Positions 6,872-13,997 are shown, counted from the first letter of the stretch. The stretch: 15,044 nucleotides of DNA from Methanobacteriota archaeon (GCA_023436175.1 JAEZKE010000001.1:1-15044); one strand, 5' to 3'. Numbers and translations: made by a program. Notes: generated from the sequence alone by a model not told the origin.

Positions 6872-9007
6872 TTATTTAGCTTCCTGCCCATCTACAGACT
6901 TTGTAAATCTGCATTTTGGGAATCCGCTGCAGCCTATAAATTCTCCATACCTACCCATTCGTTTAATCAGCTGTTCTCCACACTGTGGACAAACACCAAC
7001 AACCTCATTTGTAGGTTCTTTACCATTTCTGCCACATTTTGGGTCAAGGCATGCTCTTTGGCGCGGTTTTCCAAATGATATCATTGGAAGTCCACATTTT
7101 TCACATTTAGTTTTGAGTACATTTGTACCGCGAGGTATAGGGTAAGTCACCTTACATTTTGGATAAGCCGAACATCCCACAAATGTGCCTTTTGTCCTGT
7201 AAGAATATTTCATAACAAGATTACCGCCACATTTACATTGCCCTACGATTCTGCTCTCCTGATAAGCTTCATAAAGCTTTTCACCAATTTTCGATTTATT
7301 TTTTTCAATATCGTCAAGAATAGATGAAAGTTCAGTCTTAGCTTCTTCTATTACCCTGTCTTTTGTAATTTTATCCTGCATAATATCTTCAAGTTCTGTT
7401 TCGAACTTTCTTGTAAGCTCTTCGCTTGTTATATCTTCAGAATACTTTTTTAATGTGTCTATAAGGTGTTCACCAAGTTCATTAACCTGTATTTTCTGGC
7501 CTTCAATGTATTTCCTGTCATAGAGAATAGATATTATATTTGCCCTGGTTGATTTGGTACCAAGGCCTCTTTTTTCAAGTTCACGTATTAAAGAAGCTTG
7601 ATTGTACCTTGCAGGGGGTTTTGTTTCCTTTTCTTCGCATAAAATTTCATTAACCTTTAAGGTATCCCCTTTCTGAATTTCAGGGAATTTTTCATCTTCA
7701 ATTTTTCTAAATGGATAATGATCAAGCCATCCCATTTTTGCCATTCTTTTCCTGCTGAAAGAAAATTCCTGCGTATTAATATTTAACTTTGTTTTCATGG
7801 ATTCTTGAAGTGCATCTTCTCCAAATACGGATATAAACCTGTAAACTATAAGTTCATATAGCTTCTGCTCATTTGTATCCAGCCCAGTTGGTAATGTACC
7901 TGTTGGGTGAATAGCTGGGTGAGCTTCGTCTGTTTTTTTACCTTCATTTGGTTTTAAAGGTTTTTTGAGTGCATCAACATGCTTTTTGAACTCGGCATTT
8001 TTACTCAATTGTTTAAGTATCTTATCGTACCCAATGCTCTTTGGCAGTTTCTGTGAAGAAGTACGAGGATAAGATGTGTAACCTTCTGTATACAGGTTTT
8101 GAGCAATCTGCTGGGTCCTTTTAGGACTAAATCCGAATACACCATAGGCCTCTGACTGGAGACTTCCCAGATCAAAAGGAAAAGGAGGTGTTCTTTTGTT
8201 TTCCCTTAAAACAACATCTGTTACAACTGCATCTGCATTCTCACAGTCGGCCAATATACCGTCAGCTTCTTTTCTTTCAAATATTTTCCCTGCTTTATGA
8301 TCTGCAATTATATCATCTTCAAGTGCAGCTTTTATAAGCCAGTAAGGGATTGGCTTGAAGTTTTTAATCTCTTTTTCCCTATCCACCAATATAGAAAGTG
8401 TTGGAGTTTGAACTCTACCTGCAGAAAGCTGTACATATCTAGATGTAGATTCCCTTACAGAATCTGTAAGGTATTTGGATATGTTAACCCCAAATAAAAA
8501 ATCAAGTACATGTCTTGCAATACCACTATCAACCTGCTTAAAGTCTATAGAAATCGGATTTTCATAAGCTTTAACTATGTCTTCTTTAGTAAGGGTTGAA
8601 AATTTCATTCTTGTAGCGTTATCTATACTGTCCTCACCACATGCATACTTCAGTGCATTATATCCAATTACAGTACCTTCTATATCGTAATCGCACGCAT
8701 GAACAAATTTATCAGCGCCTTTTGCAAGCTTTTTTATAGCATCCACATAATTTTTAACGTATTTTTTCTTTTTATCTTTATCATAAAGTGGAACCCAGTC
8801 TATATCAAAAATCTTATCCTGTTTTGAATTTGTAGGTGAAAGAGAATATAAATGACCTACTGCAGATAATACTGTTGTTTTTTTCCCGTTTTCTTCAAAT
8901 TCATAGTATGGAACTTTTTTATAACTGTTTTTAATTGAATTTTTAGATAGTGCATTAGCTATCTTCTCAGATGATTTTGGCTTTTCACAAATTATGACTT
9001 CATGCAT
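6872..9007 (-). CDS. topA: DNA topoisomerase I (type IA)
   Basis: A type IA topoisomerase that relaxes negative supercoils by a 5'-phosphotyrosine intermediate. With the ATG at 9007 it has 711 residues: an N-terminal Toprim domain starting MHEVIICEKPKSSEKIA (E8) with ACDYDIEG (D106, D108), SAGRVQTPTLSILV (about 195-208), and the active-site GYTSYPRTSSQ with Tyr313. It ends in three zinc-finger segments: C591/C593/C612/C618, C635/C638/C653/C658 and C673/C676/C693/C699. The first finger uses a C-x-C rather than the C-x2-C of the other two. The open frame extends to a TTG at 9031, but Met at 9007 matches the usual start of archaeal homologues and has GAGTGAT just upstream. Phased direct repeats lie 37-53 nt before the start. 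Confidence 0.95.
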   Translation of the reverse strand: MHEVIICEKPKSSEKIANALSKNSIKNSYKKVPYYEFEENGKKTTVLSAVGHLYSLSPTNSKQDKIFDIDWVPLYDKDKKKKYVKNYVDAIKKLAKGADKFVHACDYDIEGTVIGYNALKYACGEDSIDNATRMKFSTLTKEDIVKAYENPISIDFKQVDSGIARHVLDFLFGVNISKYLTDSVRESTSRYVQLSAGRVQTPTLSILVDREKEIKNFKPIPYWLIKAALEDDIIADHKAGKIFERKEADGILADCENADAVVTDVVLRENKRTPPFPFDLGSLQSEAYGVFGFSPKRTQQIAQNLYTEGYTSYPRTSSQKLPKSIGYDKILKQLSKNAEFKKHVDALKKPLKPNEGKKTDEAHPAIHPTGTLPTGLDTNEQKLYELIVYRFISVFGEDALQESMKTKLNINTQEFSFSRKRMAKMGWLDHYPFRKIEDEKFPEIQKGDTLKVNEILCEEKETKPPARYNQASLIRELEKRGLGTKSTRANIISILYDRKYIEGQKIQVNELGEHLIDTLKKYSEDITSEELTRKFETELEDIMQDKITKDRVIEEAKTELSSILDDIEKNKSKIGEKLYEAYQESRIVGQCKCGGNLVMKYSYRTKGTFVGCSAYPKCKVTYPIPRGTNVLKTKCEKCGLPMISFGKPRQRACLDPKCGRNGKEPTNEVVGVCPQCGEQLIKRMGRYGEFIGCSGFPKCRFTKSVDGQEAK

Positions 9008-9450
9008 GATATCACTCAAAATAGTACTCAAATAATATTCTATATCGTATATGATCGTATTGATTTAATTAATTTCAATAATATTTAGATAAATATATGT
9101 AATAATTTTCATATTATTTAAATCTATAATCTATTAATATAGTAACCTTCGTATATTTAAAGGCATATATAATAAAAATAAATATTCAAATACATGTATT
9201 TTCAAACATGCCCCAAATTTTATATTATAATGTTGTAAAATTTTCAAAAAATAAAAATTTTTTTATATTCTAAAAAACATAGGGGTGTATAAAATATTTA
9301 AATACTTCTTATTAAAGATTTAAACGATATATCATCAGTGGTAAATTAATTTAAATCCATAAAATAATTATACCTCTAATTATTTAAGAATATACTCGCA
9401 ATCTTTTTCTATAAAGCATTATTGATATTATAGTTACAAAGGAGATTAAA
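9008..9450. other. Divergent, very AT-rich promoter interval between topA and the phosphodiesterase gene
   Basis: No coding frame. On the minus side lie two ATCGTAT direct repeats and a TATA-like AATTAATTAAATC (about 9062-9074, minus strand) for topA. On the plus side are several TATA-like elements: 9149-9163 (GTATATTTAAAGG), 9290-9304 (ATAAAATATTTAAATAC) and 9379-9389 (ATTATTTAAGA). The last gives a leader of about 40 nt for the gene at 9451; the one at 9290 would give about 120 nt. I see no convincing RNA gene in between. Confidence 0.5.
9044..9060. promoter_or_regulatory. Two ATCGTAT direct repeats, 10-bp period, upstream of topA
   Basis: ATCGTAT occurs at 9044-9050 and again at 9054-9060, one helical turn apart. 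On the topA strand the pair lies 37-53 nt before the ATG, between a TATA-like element and the expected transcription start. That is a typical place for a repressor to act in archaea. The regulator is not known. Confidence 0.4.
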
Positions 9451-9975
9451 ATGTTAATTGGTGTTATATCCGATACCCACATCCCAGAAAGGGCCACAAA
9501 GATACCTGAAAACGTATTTAATGCATTTAATGATGTAGATATGATTTTACATGCAGGAGATCTGGTATCTTACGATGTACTGGATGAACTTGAAAAAATA
9601 GCTCCCACAAAATGTTCGCAGGGAAATATGGACAGAGCCTGTGGTATCGAACTTCCCAAAAGTGTTGTTTTTGAAGCTGAAGGCTTTAAAATCGGACTCA
9701 ACCACGGTGAAGTTTATCCAAGGGGAGATACCCAACAGCTGAAATATATTGCAATGGAATTAGGCGTTGAAATTCTTATTACGGGCCATACACACTGGTC
9801 GTTTATAACTGAATTAGAAGAAGTACTTCTTTTAAATCCAGGCAGTCCCACTGTTCCAAGATTGTCAGATCCATCAGTTATGCTTCTTAAAATTGAAAAT
9901 AAAAAATTGGATGTGGAAATAATTAAAATTGGAAAACCAGTCTGTAAGGCCCTTACATTCCAAAAACCAGAATAA
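9451..9975 (+). CDS. YfcE/MJ0936-family metallophosphodiesterase
   Basis: A 174-residue calcineurin-like phosphoesterase of the small YfcE/MJ0936 type, which hydrolyses phosphodiester bonds with two divalent metals. All metal-ligand motifs are visible in order: SDTH (D8, H10), HAGD (D37), GNMD (N59), NHGE (H85) and TGHTH (H113, H115), followed by the family-typical NPGSPTVPR. Length is normal for the family. The ATG at 9451 has AAAGGAG six nt upstream, a strong ribosome-binding site. The next gene (RlmE) starts 42 nt after the stop with an equally strong AAAGGAG, so the two are probably one transcription unit. The physiological substrate is unknown; members of this family are often assayed only with artificial substrates. 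Confidence 0.9.
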   Translation: MLIGVISDTHIPERATKIPENVFNAFNDVDMILHAGDLVSYDVLDELEKIAPTKCSQGNMDRACGIELPKSVVFEAEGFKIGLNHGEVYPRGDTQQLKYIAMELGVEILITGHTHWSFITELEEVLLLNPGSPTVPRLSDPSVMLLKIENKKLDVEIIKIGKPVCKALTFQKPE

Positions 9976-10017
9976 TATATTGGATCAACATGAAAAATAG
10001 TATTAAAGGAGTTTAAA

Positions 10018-10623
10018 ATGAGTAAAAAATGGGACATTGAAAGGAAAAGTGAACATTACTATAAAATGGCAAAAAAAGAAAAATATCGATCAAGGGCATC
10101 ATATAAATTGATACAGCTTAATAAGAAATTTAGGATCATTAAACCACGAGATTACGTGGTAGATTTAGGCGCTGCCCCTGGAGGTTGGTCTCAGGTGGCA
10201 CTGGACATAGTTGGCGATGATGGAAAAGTTGTTGCTGTGGATCTTCAAAGAATTAAGCCTTTTGAGAATGAAAATTTCATCCAAATTACAGGAGACTTTA
10301 CAAAAAGTGAAACTGTCGAAAAAATAAAAGATGCACTTGAATGGAACGCGGATGTCTTATTATCTGATGCTGCACCTAAACTAACTGGAATAAAAGATAT
10401 CGATCAACTTAGATCTGTCGATATTGTAGAAAATGCCTTAAAAATTGCAGATGATGTTCTTAAAATTGATGGTAGCATGATTATAAAAGTTTTTCAAGGA
10501 GAAAGATTCCCATCACTTCTTAAAAAGTTTAAAAAGAAATTTAAAATAATTAAAACAACTAAACCACCATCATCAAGGAAGAAAAGTGTTGAAATGTATT
10601 TAATAGCTTTGAAAAAATACTGA
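10018..10623 (+). CDS. rlmE: RlmE/FtsJ-type 23S rRNA 2'-O-ribose methyltransferase
   Basis: A 201-residue SAM-dependent methyltransferase of the RrmJ/FtsJ family, which 2'-O-methylates a uridine in the peptidyl-transferase region of large-subunit rRNA in characterised members. It has the basic substrate-binding start (RSRASYKL, K30), the SAM-binding DLGAAPGGW (49-57), the acidic AVDL end of strand 2 (D75) and the full K-D-K-E catalytic set: K30, D117 in SDAAP, K157 in IKVFQG and E192 in VEMY. Length is normal. No C-terminal TRAM extension is seen, unlike some archaeal homologues. The ATG has AAAGGAG six nt upstream. It follows the phosphodiesterase gene by 42 nt and is probably cotranscribed with it. 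Confidence 0.93.
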   Translation: MSKKWDIERKSEHYYKMAKKEKYRSRASYKLIQLNKKFRIIKPRDYVVDLGAAPGGWSQVALDIVGDDGKVVAVDLQRIKPFENENFIQITGDFTKSETVEKIKDALEWNADVLLSDAAPKLTGIKDIDQLRSVDIVENALKIADDVLKIDGSMIIKVFQGERFPSLLKKFKKKFKIIKTTKPPSSRKKSVEMYLIALKKY

Positions 10624-10745
10624 GAATTATTAAAATAAATGATTAATCTTTTTAATATTATTACTAAACTTACTTAAATTATTATTTTAAACAAGTAATA
10701 GTAGTATTTTCATTCAAAATAAGTATTACGTACAGCAAGTGCATA

Positions 10746-10758
10746 AATTATATAAATG
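10746..10758 (+). promoter_or_regulatory. TATA box for a leaderless gene at 10781
   Basis: TTATATAAAT (10748-10757) is centred 28-29 nt before the ATG of the next gene. In archaea the TATA centre lies about 26-28 nt before the transcription start, so the message would begin at or next to the ATG. There is no Shine-Dalgarno in front of the gene, which agrees with a leaderless mRNA. Confidence 0.5.
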
Positions 10759-10780
10759 AATAAAAATAATATAATAATGT

Positions 10781-11014
10781 ATGAAGCACATAGATGAAGA
10801 ACTTTTTAAAAACTCATTTTATTTCTTGTTAGAAAGTGAAGAACTACCAAGAGAAACCTTAATAGAACGTATCAAAGAATTACCCCGAGATGAGTTAGAA
10901 GATATGGCTCATAGGGCCATAAGTTTGGCATTGCGCGAACGAGAAGCGCGTCACGCTCTGCAATGTAAAATTAACCAGCGATTTCATGACACGTTAGAAA
11001 TGGCTTTTTACTAA
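10781..11014 (+). CDS. Small protein of unknown function, 77 residues
   Basis: I do not recognise this protein. It is highly charged and predicted to be mostly helical, with no membrane segment, signal peptide or cysteine motif (one Cys). Two similar short stretches follow each other: ELPRETLIERIK (21-32) and ELPRDELEDMAH (33-44). This suggests a duplicated helix-turn unit, perhaps a small helical bundle or partner-binding protein. The C-terminal half is rich in Arg, Glu and His. Six of its eight arginines are CGN codons (CGT, CGA, CGC), whereas neighbouring genes use mostly AGA/AGG. The G+C-rich patch at 10932-10965 also stands out, which could mean a foreign origin. A well-placed TATA box and absent ribosome-binding site suggest a leaderless transcript. 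T-runs after the stop support a real gene. Confidence 0.65.
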   Translation: MKHIDEELFKNSFYFLLESEELPRETLIERIKELPRDELEDMAHRAISLALREREARHALQCKINQRFHDTLEMAFY

Positions 11015-11015
11015 G

Positions 11016-11039
11016 TCTTCTTTTTTATTCTCTTTTTTG
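11016..11039 (+). terminator. Oligo-T terminator after the 77-residue gene
   Basis: Two six-T runs (11021-11026 and 11033-11038) in a pyrimidine-only stretch begin just after the stop codon. Archaeal RNA polymerase can terminate at such T-runs without a hairpin. Confidence 0.55.
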
Positions 11040-11042
11040 TCA

Positions 11043-11103
11043 AAACTAAATAAATGTGAACAAGATTTTTTCATTTGCTCACATGAAAAATGAAATTTAG
11101 TTT
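11043..11103. terminator. Hairpin region between the converging small genes
   Basis: AAACTAAAT (11043-11051) pairs with ATTTAGTTT (11095-11103), enclosing ATGTGA (11054-11059) / TCACAT (11079-11084). An alternative stem, TTTTTCAT (11067-11074) / ATGAAAAA (11083-11090), competes with the inner pair. The region lies just beyond the end of the plus-strand gene and before the stop of the minus-strand gene, so it could end either transcript. Confidence 0.4.
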
Positions 11104-11111
11104 AGTGATTA

Positions 11112-11546
11112 CTAAACTTCTCCAGTCAGTGTATTTACACTTTTTTGAGTTATCTGTAATTGACTAATTGCCGCATTAAGTCTATCAGTAACCACATCTT
11201 GAGGCTGATTTGTAGATAATGCACTTTCTACATCTGCTATCGAAGATTGTGCCCTTACAAGCTGAAGTTCAGCATCAATAGTATCATTTCTAATTTTACC
11301 ATTTGAAGATTTACTAGCTTGAGACTTAACTGCCATAAATGAACTGTTCAACGTAGAATACTCCGATTTTAGCGATGCCAAAGTATCATATGCAGAACCA
11401 CTGCCTACATTAGAGGAAACTTTAGATGATACATCAGCAACAACTAAATACGCGATAACACCTACAAAAAGGATTAGCAGCACTATTCCCAGAACTGATA
11501 TTGTCATTGATGTCAATTTAAATAAGTTTAATCTTGATCTTTTCAT
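11112..11546 (-). CDS. Single-pass membrane protein with extracytoplasmic helical domain, unknown function
   Basis: A 144-residue protein that I cannot assign to a family. The basic start MKRSRLNLFK is followed by one long hydrophobic segment (about 15-37, SVLGIVLLILFVGVIAYLVV). The remaining ~105 residues are rich in Ser, Ala and Gln, predicted helical with heptad-like spacing (about 55-140), and without cysteines. By the positive-inside rule the N-terminus is cytoplasmic and the C-terminal part lies outside. That part has two N-glycosylation sequons (N67-S-S, N87-D-T), so it could be a substrate of AglB. The ATG is preceded by GGTGAT, and a TATA-like TTAATTAAATAAT lies about 65 nt upstream on the minus strand. 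It is divergent from mcm. Cell-envelope protein is the most I can say. Confidence 0.7.
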   Translation of the reverse strand: MKRSRLNLFKLTSMTISVLGIVLLILFVGVIAYLVVADVSSKVSSNVGSGSAYDTLASLKSEYSTLNSSFMAVKSQASKSSNGKIRNDTIDAELQLVRAQSSIADVESALSTNQPQDVVTDRLNAAISQLQITQKSVNTLTGEV

Positions 11547-11742
11547 TATATCACCAGATTAACCGTTTCAGGTTTTGTAAGTTATTGAAAATAAATTTCA
11601 TTCATATTATTTAATTAATTACTTTTTGAGGATTTGATTTACTTATTATCTCTATTTGCACTTTTAGTCTTTAAGCATATAAAATACTGTTTTTTACTAA
11701 TGATTATATTATATTTTAATCTCATTTCATGTTTGAAAGGTT

Positions 11743-11770
11743 TTAGAAATTGAAAATTTTCAATTTCTAA
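11743..11770. repeat. 28-bp perfect palindrome upstream of mcm
   Basis: The half-site TTAGAAATTGAAAA is followed directly by its exact reverse complement, with no spacer. It shares the 14-mer AAATTGAAAATTTT (11747-11760) with the hairpin at 14617-14637. As DNA it is a fully symmetric site; as RNA it could form a stem of about 12 bp with a 4-nt loop. Confidence 0.85.
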
Positions 11771-11772
11771 CT

Positions 11773-11803
11773 CCCCAAAAATCAGAAATTTTTGAGGGTT
11801 TTT
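11773..11803 (+). repeat. Terminator-shaped hairpin with T-run (CCCCAAA ... TTTGAGGGTTTTT element)
   Basis: CAAAAAT (11776-11782) pairs with ATTTTTG (11788-11794) across a CAGAA loop. CCC (11773-11775) pairs with GGG (11796-11798), leaving A11795 bulged. Five T residues follow. It looks like an intrinsic terminator, yet no plus-strand gene ends here. The same outer sequences recur at 14578-14654. Confidence 0.65.
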
Positions 11804-11836
11804 CAAAATCCTCTTTTATCATTTGTATAGTAAAGG

Positions 11837-11850
11837 ATATTATATTATAC
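11837..11850 (+). promoter_or_regulatory. Putative mcm promoter (TATA box)
   Basis: ATATTATATTATAC is centred about 25 nt before the ATG at 11868. No Shine-Dalgarno precedes that ATG (context AGTTTAACAATG), so the mcm message is probably leaderless or nearly so. Confidence 0.45.
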
Positions 11851-11867
11851 ATAGATATAGTTTAACA

Positions 11868-13871
11868 ATGGACACCATAACCGAAAAATCAAAAACATCA
11901 GTAGCGAAATTTGAAGAGTTTTTTAGTACACCCGAATGTAAAGAGATTGTTTCTGAAGCACTCGCCAAGTATCCTGATGAAAGATCTGTAGTAGTGAATT
12001 ATTTGCAGCTCGAGATGTTTGACCCGGACTTGGCAGATTTACTAATTGAAAAACCAGAAGAAGTCATACAAGCAGCACAAAAGGCAATAAAAAACATTGA
12101 CCCCAGTAGAAAAAATGCTGATTTACAGGTAAGATTTGAAAATTTAACCAATGTGATCCCTTTAAGAGATCTCAAAAGTAAATATATCGGCAAATTCGTT
12201 GCAGTGGATGGAATTATCAGGAAAGCCAATGAAATCCGTCCCAGAATTGTAAATGCAATGTTTGAATGCAGAAGCTGTATGAGACTTCATGAAGTTCCTC
12301 AAAAAAGTAACATGATAAGTGAACCCGCATTATGTCAGGAGTGCGGTGGTAGATCATTTAGATTACTTCAGGAAGAATCTGAATTTATAGACACCCAAAC
12401 TACAAAGCTTCAAGAACCTCTTGAAAATTTATCTGGAGGAGAGCAACCACGACAAATAAATGTAGTCCTTGAAGATGACCTGGTAGATACTATAACCCCC
12501 GGAGACATAATAAGGATTACAGGAACTTTAAAAACTGTTAGAGATGAACAAACAAAGCTTTTCAAAAATTACATATACTGTAATTACATTGACGCACTTG
12601 AACAGGAATTTGAAGAACTTCAAATAAGTGAAGAAGATGAACAGGAGATAATAGAACTCGCAGCCGATCCTGATGTTTATAACAAAATTATCAATTCAAC
12701 AGCACCTTCCATACAGGGTTATAGGGAAGTAAAAGAAGCTATAGCTCTCCAGTTATTTGGGGGTTGTGTAAAAGAGCTTGAAGATAAAACCAGGATCAGG
12801 GGAGATATTCACATACTTATTGTTGGTGATCCCGGTATTGGTAAATCTCAAATACTTAAATATGTATCAAAATTAGCACCAAGGGGAATATATACAAGTG
12901 GTAAAGGTACAAGTGGTGTAGGACTTACCGCGGCTGCTGTTAAAGACGATCTTGGAGGATGGTCACTTGAAGCAGGTGCGCTGGTACTTGCAGACAGAGG
13001 TAATGCTTGTGTAGACGAATTGGATAAAATGAAGTCTGAAGACAGGTCTGCTATCCACGAAGCGCTTGAACAACAAACAATAAGTATTGCAAAAGCAGGT
13101 ATCATGGCAACATTGAACTCCAGATGTGCTATGCTTGCAGCTGCAAACCCTAAGTTTGGAAGATTTGACCGTTATAAATCTGTTGCAGAACAAATAAACC
13201 TTCCAGCCCCAATACTTTCAAGGTTCGATCTTATATTTGTTGTGGAAGATAAACCTGACGCTGACAGGGATAGAAAACTTGCAGGGCACATCTTAAACAT
13301 ACACCAAACTGCAGAAATTCCGTTTGAGATTGACCCTGAACTCTTAAGGAAGTATATCGCATATGCAAGAAAGCAGACAAGCCCAGAACTTACTGACGAG
13401 GCTATCAAGGTACTTCAAGAGTTTTATGTTGGAATGAGAGGTAGTGCAGAAGATGAAGATTCACCTGTTCCTATCACAGCCCGTCAGCTGGAAGCATTGG
13501 TTCGGTTATCTGAGGCAAACTGTAAGATACGCTTAGGAGAAAAAGTTACTGCTGATGATGCAAAAAGGGCAATAAAACTACAACAGGACTGTATGAAACA
13601 AGTTGGTCTTGATCCAGATACGGGTAAAGTTGATATTGATAAAGTAGAAGGACGTACACCTAAATCAGAACGTGATAAAGCTAGAGTCGTTCTTGATGTC
13701 ATTAAAGAGTTAAGTGATGAGTACGGAGGCAGGGTACCTGTCAGCATACTCTCAGATGAAGTGTCAGACAGATACAATGTAAGTGAAGAAAAAGTCCAGC
13801 AGATAATAACAAAACTTAAACAACAGGGACTGGTATTTGAACCTGCATCTGGCTATCTTAAAACTGTGTGA
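11868..13871 (+). CDS. mcm: Replicative DNA helicase MCM
   Basis: A 667-residue minichromosome maintenance protein, the 3'-5' hexameric helicase of archaeal replication. Length and sequence are very near the well-studied Methanothermobacter enzyme (from memory). Domains: an N-terminal domain (about 1-245) with the zinc site C134-x2-C137 and C156-x2-C159 and an OB fold; an AAA+ domain with Walker A GDPGIGKS (320-327), the helix-2 insert region, Walker B CVDELDKM (D383, E384), sensor 1 AANPKFG (N427) and the arginine finger SRFD (R452); and a C-terminal winged helix (about 600-667). The frame is open back to a TTG at 11823, but the ATG at 11868 (MDTITEKSKTSVAKFEEFF) matches the family start. 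The stop overlaps a terminator hairpin. It is followed by aIF2 beta in the same direction. Confidence 0.97.
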   Translation: MDTITEKSKTSVAKFEEFFSTPECKEIVSEALAKYPDERSVVVNYLQLEMFDPDLADLLIEKPEEVIQAAQKAIKNIDPSRKNADLQVRFENLTNVIPLRDLKSKYIGKFVAVDGIIRKANEIRPRIVNAMFECRSCMRLHEVPQKSNMISEPALCQECGGRSFRLLQEESEFIDTQTTKLQEPLENLSGGEQPRQINVVLEDDLVDTITPGDIIRITGTLKTVRDEQTKLFKNYIYCNYIDALEQEFEELQISEEDEQEIIELAADPDVYNKIINSTAPSIQGYREVKEAIALQLFGGCVKELEDKTRIRGDIHILIVGDPGIGKSQILKYVSKLAPRGIYTSGKGTSGVGLTAAAVKDDLGGWSLEAGALVLADRGNACVDELDKMKSEDRSAIHEALEQQTISIAKAGIMATLNSRCAMLAAANPKFGRFDRYKSVAEQINLPAPILSRFDLIFVVEDKPDADRDRKLAGHILNIHQTAEIPFEIDPELLRKYIAYARKQTSPELTDEAIKVLQEFYVGMRGSAEDEDSPVPITARQLEALVRLSEANCKIRLGEKVTADDAKRAIKLQQDCMKQVGLDPDTGKVDIDKVEGRTPKSERDKARVVLDVIKELSDEYGGRVPVSILSDEVSDRYNVSEEKVQQIITKLKQQGLVFEPASGYLKTV

Positions 13872-13897
13872 TTAATTTCACACTCAAATTTTTTTAT
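13866..13897 (+). terminator. Intrinsic terminator overlapping the mcm stop
   Basis: GTGTGA (13866-13871) pairs with TCACAC (13878-13883) over a TTAATT loop, followed by a seven-T run at 13889-13895. The left arm contains the mcm TGA stop. This separates mcm from the aIF2 beta transcription unit. Confidence 0.7.
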
Positions 13898-13997
13898 TTT
13901 TCAAAATTTTGATATTTTTCAGGGGCCCAAGTAAATTTATAATTTCATGGCCAAAATCATTACTTTTTTAAGTCATGAAAAGTATAACTATGTTTAT

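Larger units (their letters stand above)
11547..11867. other. Interval between the membrane-protein gene and mcm, with palindromes
   Basis: It contains a minus-strand TATA-like element (about 11606-11618) for the membrane-protein gene, a plus-strand CATATAAAATAC (11676-11687), a 28-bp palindrome (11743-11770), a hairpin with T-run (11773-11803), and a TATA-like ATATTATATTATAC (11837-11850) for mcm. No coding frame of its own is convincing. Confidence 0.55.

Noticed and set aside
9008..9031. Extended N-terminus of topA from a TTG at 9031.
   Set aside because: The added residues (MSTILSDI) are not family-like, and the GAGTGAT ribosome-binding site falls inside the extension, directly before the ATG at 9007.
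9205..9291. CCCC (9211-9214) and GGGG (9282-9285) with flanking bases could close a long AT-rich loop, suggesting an RNA element.
   Set aside because: Only about 7 pairs including two G-U pairs across a roughly 67-nt loop of low complexity; expected by chance in such a region.
9714..10037. Minus-strand open frame of 107 codons over the phosphodiesterase gene.
   Set aside because: Opposite strand of a clear gene with all catalytic motifs; the translation has no recognisable features.
11823..11867. Extended N-terminus of MCM from a TTG at 11823.
   Set aside because: The extra 15 residues would cover the TATA-like promoter, and homologues start at the Met encoded at 11868.
13484..13777. Minus-strand open frame of 97 codons inside mcm, together with several smaller ones.
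   Set aside because: Antisense shadows of the conserved MCM frame; Ser/Leu-rich translations typical of such shadows.
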